Shown here piece by piece: positions 61,414-64,000 of a stretch of DNA of 64,000 nucleotides. Numbering within the stretch: the first letter of the stretch is position 1; each line of letters opens with the position of its first letter. The DNA is from UBA2210 sp036825195 (GTDB lineage Bacteria; Desulfobacterota; Syntrophia; Syntrophales; UBA2210): contig DAISYQ010000001.1 of assembly GCA_036825195.1 (NCBI GenBank), forward strand, positions 1 through 64,000, in the 5' to 3' direction. A model generated the notes under the pieces. It saw only the letters and a program-made list of their open reading frames with translations. It was not told where the DNA came from and did not search any database. Both the position numbers and the translations under genes were made by a program.

Positions 61414-63330
61414 TCATTCAACCGCTCCGATGGGCGGCGCTTTCTTTGTTTGTCTCCTCCGGCGAAGAGCGATTAACAGTATGAAGACTCCAAAAGCAGT
61501 AAAAGTCAAGAACTTAACTGCCGGCAGATTAATAATCTCTCCATATGCGCAGACGGTGAAGAGTCCGAAGGCGATGGCAACGATACCGATCCTTTCCCCA
61601 CTGTTCAGTGCCCGATGCAGATATCCGCCCATACCTGCCGCCAGGAGGATTACTGCCATGAGAAGTATAATAACCGCGACAGCGATATCGCCGAAGGATC
61701 CCCGCATAAGGAGTGCCGGGTTATGGACAAATACGTAGGGAATGACAAATCCTATCAAGGCCAGTTTAAAGGCCTCAAACCCGGTATGAAGCGGCCTTGA
61801 ACCGGCGATGGCCGCCCCGCAGTAGGCGGCGATACACACGGGCGGTGTGACACCTGCCAGAATCGCAAAATAGAAGACAAAAAGATGTGCCGATAATAAA
61901 TCGACGCCGATGGACTGAAGGGCCGGGCCACCGATGGTTACGGCAATAATATAGGCAGGCGTGCAGGGGAGACCCATGCCCAGTATGAGTGATGTAATCA
62001 TGATCAGCAACAGCGCAGGCATCATGAAGCCGCCCGACCAACTGCCGATGACTGAGGCGATTCCCAGGGCGAGCCCCGTGTTGGTCACAATGCTCACCAC
62101 CATATCGGCGCCTGCACAGGCTATGGCAATCATGATCATGTTTCTTCCACTCAGGTGGAGAGTATCAAAGAGCTTGCGCGGTGTCATGCGTGTCCCCTTG
62201 CGCACGAAACTGAGGACGAAGGTAATGATAATGGCCGCACTGGCGGCAGCGAAGGGTGAGTATCCCGAAACGAGAGCGTACACCAGGGCGACCAAGGGTA
62301 TCAGTAGATAAAAGTCCTTGAGCAGGTCTTTCCAGGTGGGAACATTATCGCTGTCAAGGCCGGTGATATTTCTCTTCAGCGCCTGAAAGTGGACCCTGAA
62401 ACCGATGCTCAGATAATAAAAAATAGCGCCCAGGGTTGCCGCTACGATAATATGCAGGTAGGCTATTCCCGTAATTTCCGACATGACGAAGGCCCCAACG
62501 CCCATGACAGGGGGCATGAGCATACCGCCCGTCGATGCCGCCGCCTCGACGGCCCCGGCAAACTGGGGTCTGTATCCTATTTTTTTCATCATCGGGATGG
62601 TGAATGTCCCCGTTGCATAGACATTGGCCGCCGCCACGCCACTGATAGAGCCGAAAAGCCCGCTGCTGATAACGGCAATCTTTGCCGGTCCCCCGGCACT
62701 CGTTCCTGCCAGACGGCGGGCGAGATTGGTGAAGAATTCGCCCGTCCTCGTGTTTTCCATAAAGGCGCCGAAAATAACAAAGAGTGCGACAAAGGTTGCC
62801 GACACTCCCGTGATAGACCCGTAGATGCCCGACGACGATGTCAGGTACTGCATTTCTATGAGATGTTGGAGGGGGGGCAGTTTGTTGTAAAACACGCCGG
62901 GTAGATAGGGTGCCGCAAACATATAGGCAAAGAAGGTGATGATCAGTATGGCCATTGCAGGCACCACTGCCCGTCGTATCGCCTCCAGGAGGAGCACAAT
63001 GTTGATGATTCCCAGCACGATTTCCGTTGTAGTCAGGGCGTCGATAAATTCGAGGCGCATATTAAGGGGATCGTTGTAGATAATGAGGTAGATCGGTGGC
63101 AGTAACGCCAGCAGGACCAGCACCATGTCGAGCATGGTGACGCGGTCTGTGGGTGACTTCTTCGTCGCGGGGAAGAGAATAAATGCGGCCGGTACGAGGA
63201 ACAGCAGGTGTATCCCCCGCTGGACGCGGGGCTGCATGATTCCGAAAAAGGCGGTATACAGCTGGAATGACGAGATGGTTGCCAGCCATACGCCCAGGAA
63301 CCAGTTGAACCGGTCACTCAGTTGTCGCAT
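61414..63330 (-). CDS. TRAP transporter permease, fused 4TM/12TM (TAXI type)
   Basis: A 638-residue membrane protein combining the small (4TM-like) and large (12TM) permease parts in one chain, as in TAXI-type TRAP transporters. Signatures include SSGLFGSISGVAAANVYATG near 209-228, AVEAAASTGGMLMPPVMGVG near 242-261, and PALQSIGV near 468. It carries an organic or amino acid using an ion gradient together with the receptor encoded 277 bases upstream. Transcribed with the racemase and redox genes (spacing 15 bases). Confidence 0.92.
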   Translation of the reverse strand: MRQLSDRFNWFLGVWLATISSFQLYTAFFGIMQPRVQRGIHLLFLVPAAFILFPATKKSPTDRVTMLDMVLVLLALLPPIYLIIYNDPLNMRLEFIDALTTTEIVLGIINIVLLLEAIRRAVVPAMAILIITFFAYMFAAPYLPGVFYNKLPPLQHLIEMQYLTSSSGIYGSITGVSATFVALFVIFGAFMENTRTGEFFTNLARRLAGTSAGGPAKIAVISSGLFGSISGVAAANVYATGTFTIPMMKKIGYRPQFAGAVEAAASTGGMLMPPVMGVGAFVMSEITGIAYLHIIVAATLGAIFYYLSIGFRVHFQALKRNITGLDSDNVPTWKDLLKDFYLLIPLVALVYALVSGYSPFAAASAAIIITFVLSFVRKGTRMTPRKLFDTLHLSGRNMIMIAIACAGADMVVSIVTNTGLALGIASVIGSWSGGFMMPALLLIMITSLILGMGLPCTPAYIIAVTIGGPALQSIGVDLLSAHLFVFYFAILAGVTPPVCIAAYCGAAIAGSRPLHTGFEAFKLALIGFVIPYVFVHNPALLMRGSFGDIAVAVIILLMAVILLAAGMGGYLHRALNSGERIGIVAIAFGLFTVCAYGEIINLPAVKFLTFTAFGVFILLIALRRRRQTKKAPPIGAVE

Positions 63331-63481
63331 ACAAGATTCCTAAACCGGCAGAGCCGGATACTGTAAAAGCATCTATCATATCTTGCGGAAGGTTGTCATG
63401 CAGAATGCCCTTCCATTCGAATGATCTTCCGAAAAGCCGGTACTATCGCTTAGCCCCGTTAAAGGGGATAAATTCGTTCAC

Positions 63482-63510
63482 GACTATGCTTTCCGGTGGA
63501 AAGCATAGTC
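63482..63510 (-). promoter_or_regulatory. 13-bp stem-loop between TAXI receptor and permease genes
   Basis: GACTATGCTTTCC (63482-63494) and GGAAAGCATAGTC (63498-63510) are perfect arms with a GGT loop. The element lies 97 bases after the receptor stop and 150 before the permease start. It corresponds in position to the stem-loops after the other three receptor genes. Confidence 0.75.
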
Positions 63511-63606
63511 TCACCTGCTAAAAAGCCGTAAACTGCGGCCCGCCCTGCAAGGGATGGCCGCAGCCCCGGCTCGATGTTATTATGTGCGTCCCCGACCGAA
63601 TATCGT

Positions 63607-64000
63607 CTATTTCATGTACCCGGCTTCTTTGTAATACCGTGCCGCACCGGGATGCAGCGGGGGAACCACATTGGCCCACCCATCTTTCGCTACAAAGAAC
63701 TTGTTGGCCGGGTTTATCTTGTAGAGTTCTTCGACATTCTCGCAGATAATCTTGATAATGGCATAGGCAACTTCTTCGGGCACGTCCTTATTCACCAGCA
63801 ATTCACCGGCCGATACCACTGTGGGCACATCCTTGTCAAGACCCTTGTAGGTCCCGGCAGGTATTATGTGGCGGCCCGATTCGCGTGACAGCGTTCCGAT
63901 TTCCTTGTTGCAGAAATCAATGGCTTCATCTGAAAGAGAGAGGATTGTCGTATCGCGTGACACTGCCATCTGCGTTACCGCTGCTGCGGGAATAGAGAGA
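63607..64000 (-). CDS. TAXI family TRAP transporter receptor, C-terminal part
   Basis: The last ~131 residues of a TAXI-type periplasmic receptor; the frame remains open at the right edge of the window, so the N-terminus and signal peptide lie outside. Family pattern: GLDKDVPTVVSAGELLVNKD, PEEVAYAIIKIICENVEEL and the ending PLHPGAARYYKEAGYM. TAXI receptors bind glutamate-like or other amino/carboxylic acids, which fits the amine dehydrogenase and racemase genes that follow. Confidence 0.88.
   Translation of the reverse strand, partial: LSIPAAAVTQMAVSRDTTILSLSDEAIDFCNKEIGTLSRESGRHIIPAGTYKGLDKDVPTVVSAGELLVNKDVPEEVAYAIIKIICENVEELYKINPANKFFVAKDGWANVVPPLHPGAARYYKEAGYMK

Noticed and set aside
1..64000. 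CRISPR arrays, rRNA genes, toxin-antitoxin pairs, restriction systems
   Set aside because: I looked for regularly spaced repeats, rRNA landmarks and typical small two-gene modules and saw none that I could support.

Overview
The window reads as chromosomal DNA of a strictly anaerobic member of the Desulfobacterota (old Deltaproteobacteria), most likely a Syntrophales-like or sulfate-reducer-like lineage. This is inferred from gene content: an orange-protein (ORP) type cluster with MinD/ferredoxin ATPases and a sigma-54 activator, an oxygen-independent (glycyl radical) ribonucleotide reductase, ETF-linked dehydrogenases, TRAP and TAXI-TRAP importers, and GlcD/GlcF-type flavin plus Fe-S oxidoreductases. 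No 16S rRNA or other decisive marker is present.

Region 1-12,837 is visibly AT-richer than the rest and looks like the right end of an integrated island. Its right edge is a 3' fragment of a tRNA-Leu(CAA) gene (12,780-12,837) followed by what was probably that tRNA's terminator. The island holds a 5'-truncated lysA, a seven-gene catabolic operon on the minus strand (TRAP dctP-Q-M, GlcD-like FAD oxidase, GlcF-like Fe-S protein, MmgE/PrpD, homocitrate/isopropylmalate-synthase-like DRE-TIM enzyme), a divergent GntR/FCD regulator, a dead ISXO2 (IS1595) transposase, a zinc-ribbon protein and a phage terminase small-subunit remnant.

Region 12,838-25,500 contains a TPR protein and MFS transporter pair, tRNA-Ala(CGC), then a co-directional block: polar amino-acid ABC transporter, GlcD-type 2-hydroxyacid dehydrogenase, acyl-CoA dehydrogenase, EtfB and a 540-residue EtfA that carries an extra XRE-type helix-turn-helix and a cupin at its C-terminus. 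A short AT-rich patch (23.5-25.5 kb) with three orphan genes follows.

Region 25,800-39,300 holds mprF, an HD phosphohydrolase, a three-gene binding-protein ABC importer, a DUF1846 protein, nrdD and a triple-SPOR membrane protein.

Region 39,400-45,200 is a branched-chain amino-acid operon, ilvB-ilvN-ilvC-ilvD plus an SMR transporter. It is preceded by a textbook promoter, an isoleucine-rich 32-residue leader peptide and an intrinsic terminator (attenuation). Its IlvC resembles the fungal Ilv5 type.

Region 45,200-55,000 is a 13-gene minus-strand ORP-like cluster. It has four ORP/NifX-fold domains, two MinD-ferredoxin ATPases, an Mrp-ORP fusion, a NifU-like scaffold, a radical SAM enzyme, DUF89, two DUF5320-like proteins and an MBL hydrolase. 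A PAS/sigma-54 activator lies upstream, and a -24/-12 promoter stands in front of the first ORP gene.

Region 55,400-64,000 has a lipoprotein, a coiled-coil membrane protein and then a minus-strand operon coupling a TAXI-TRAP importer and an Asp/Glu-racemase-family enzyme to a five-subunit sarcosine oxidase/opine oxidase/HcnABC-like amine dehydrogenase.

A recurring theme is that all four transport operons place a stem-loop directly between the binding-protein gene and the next gene.
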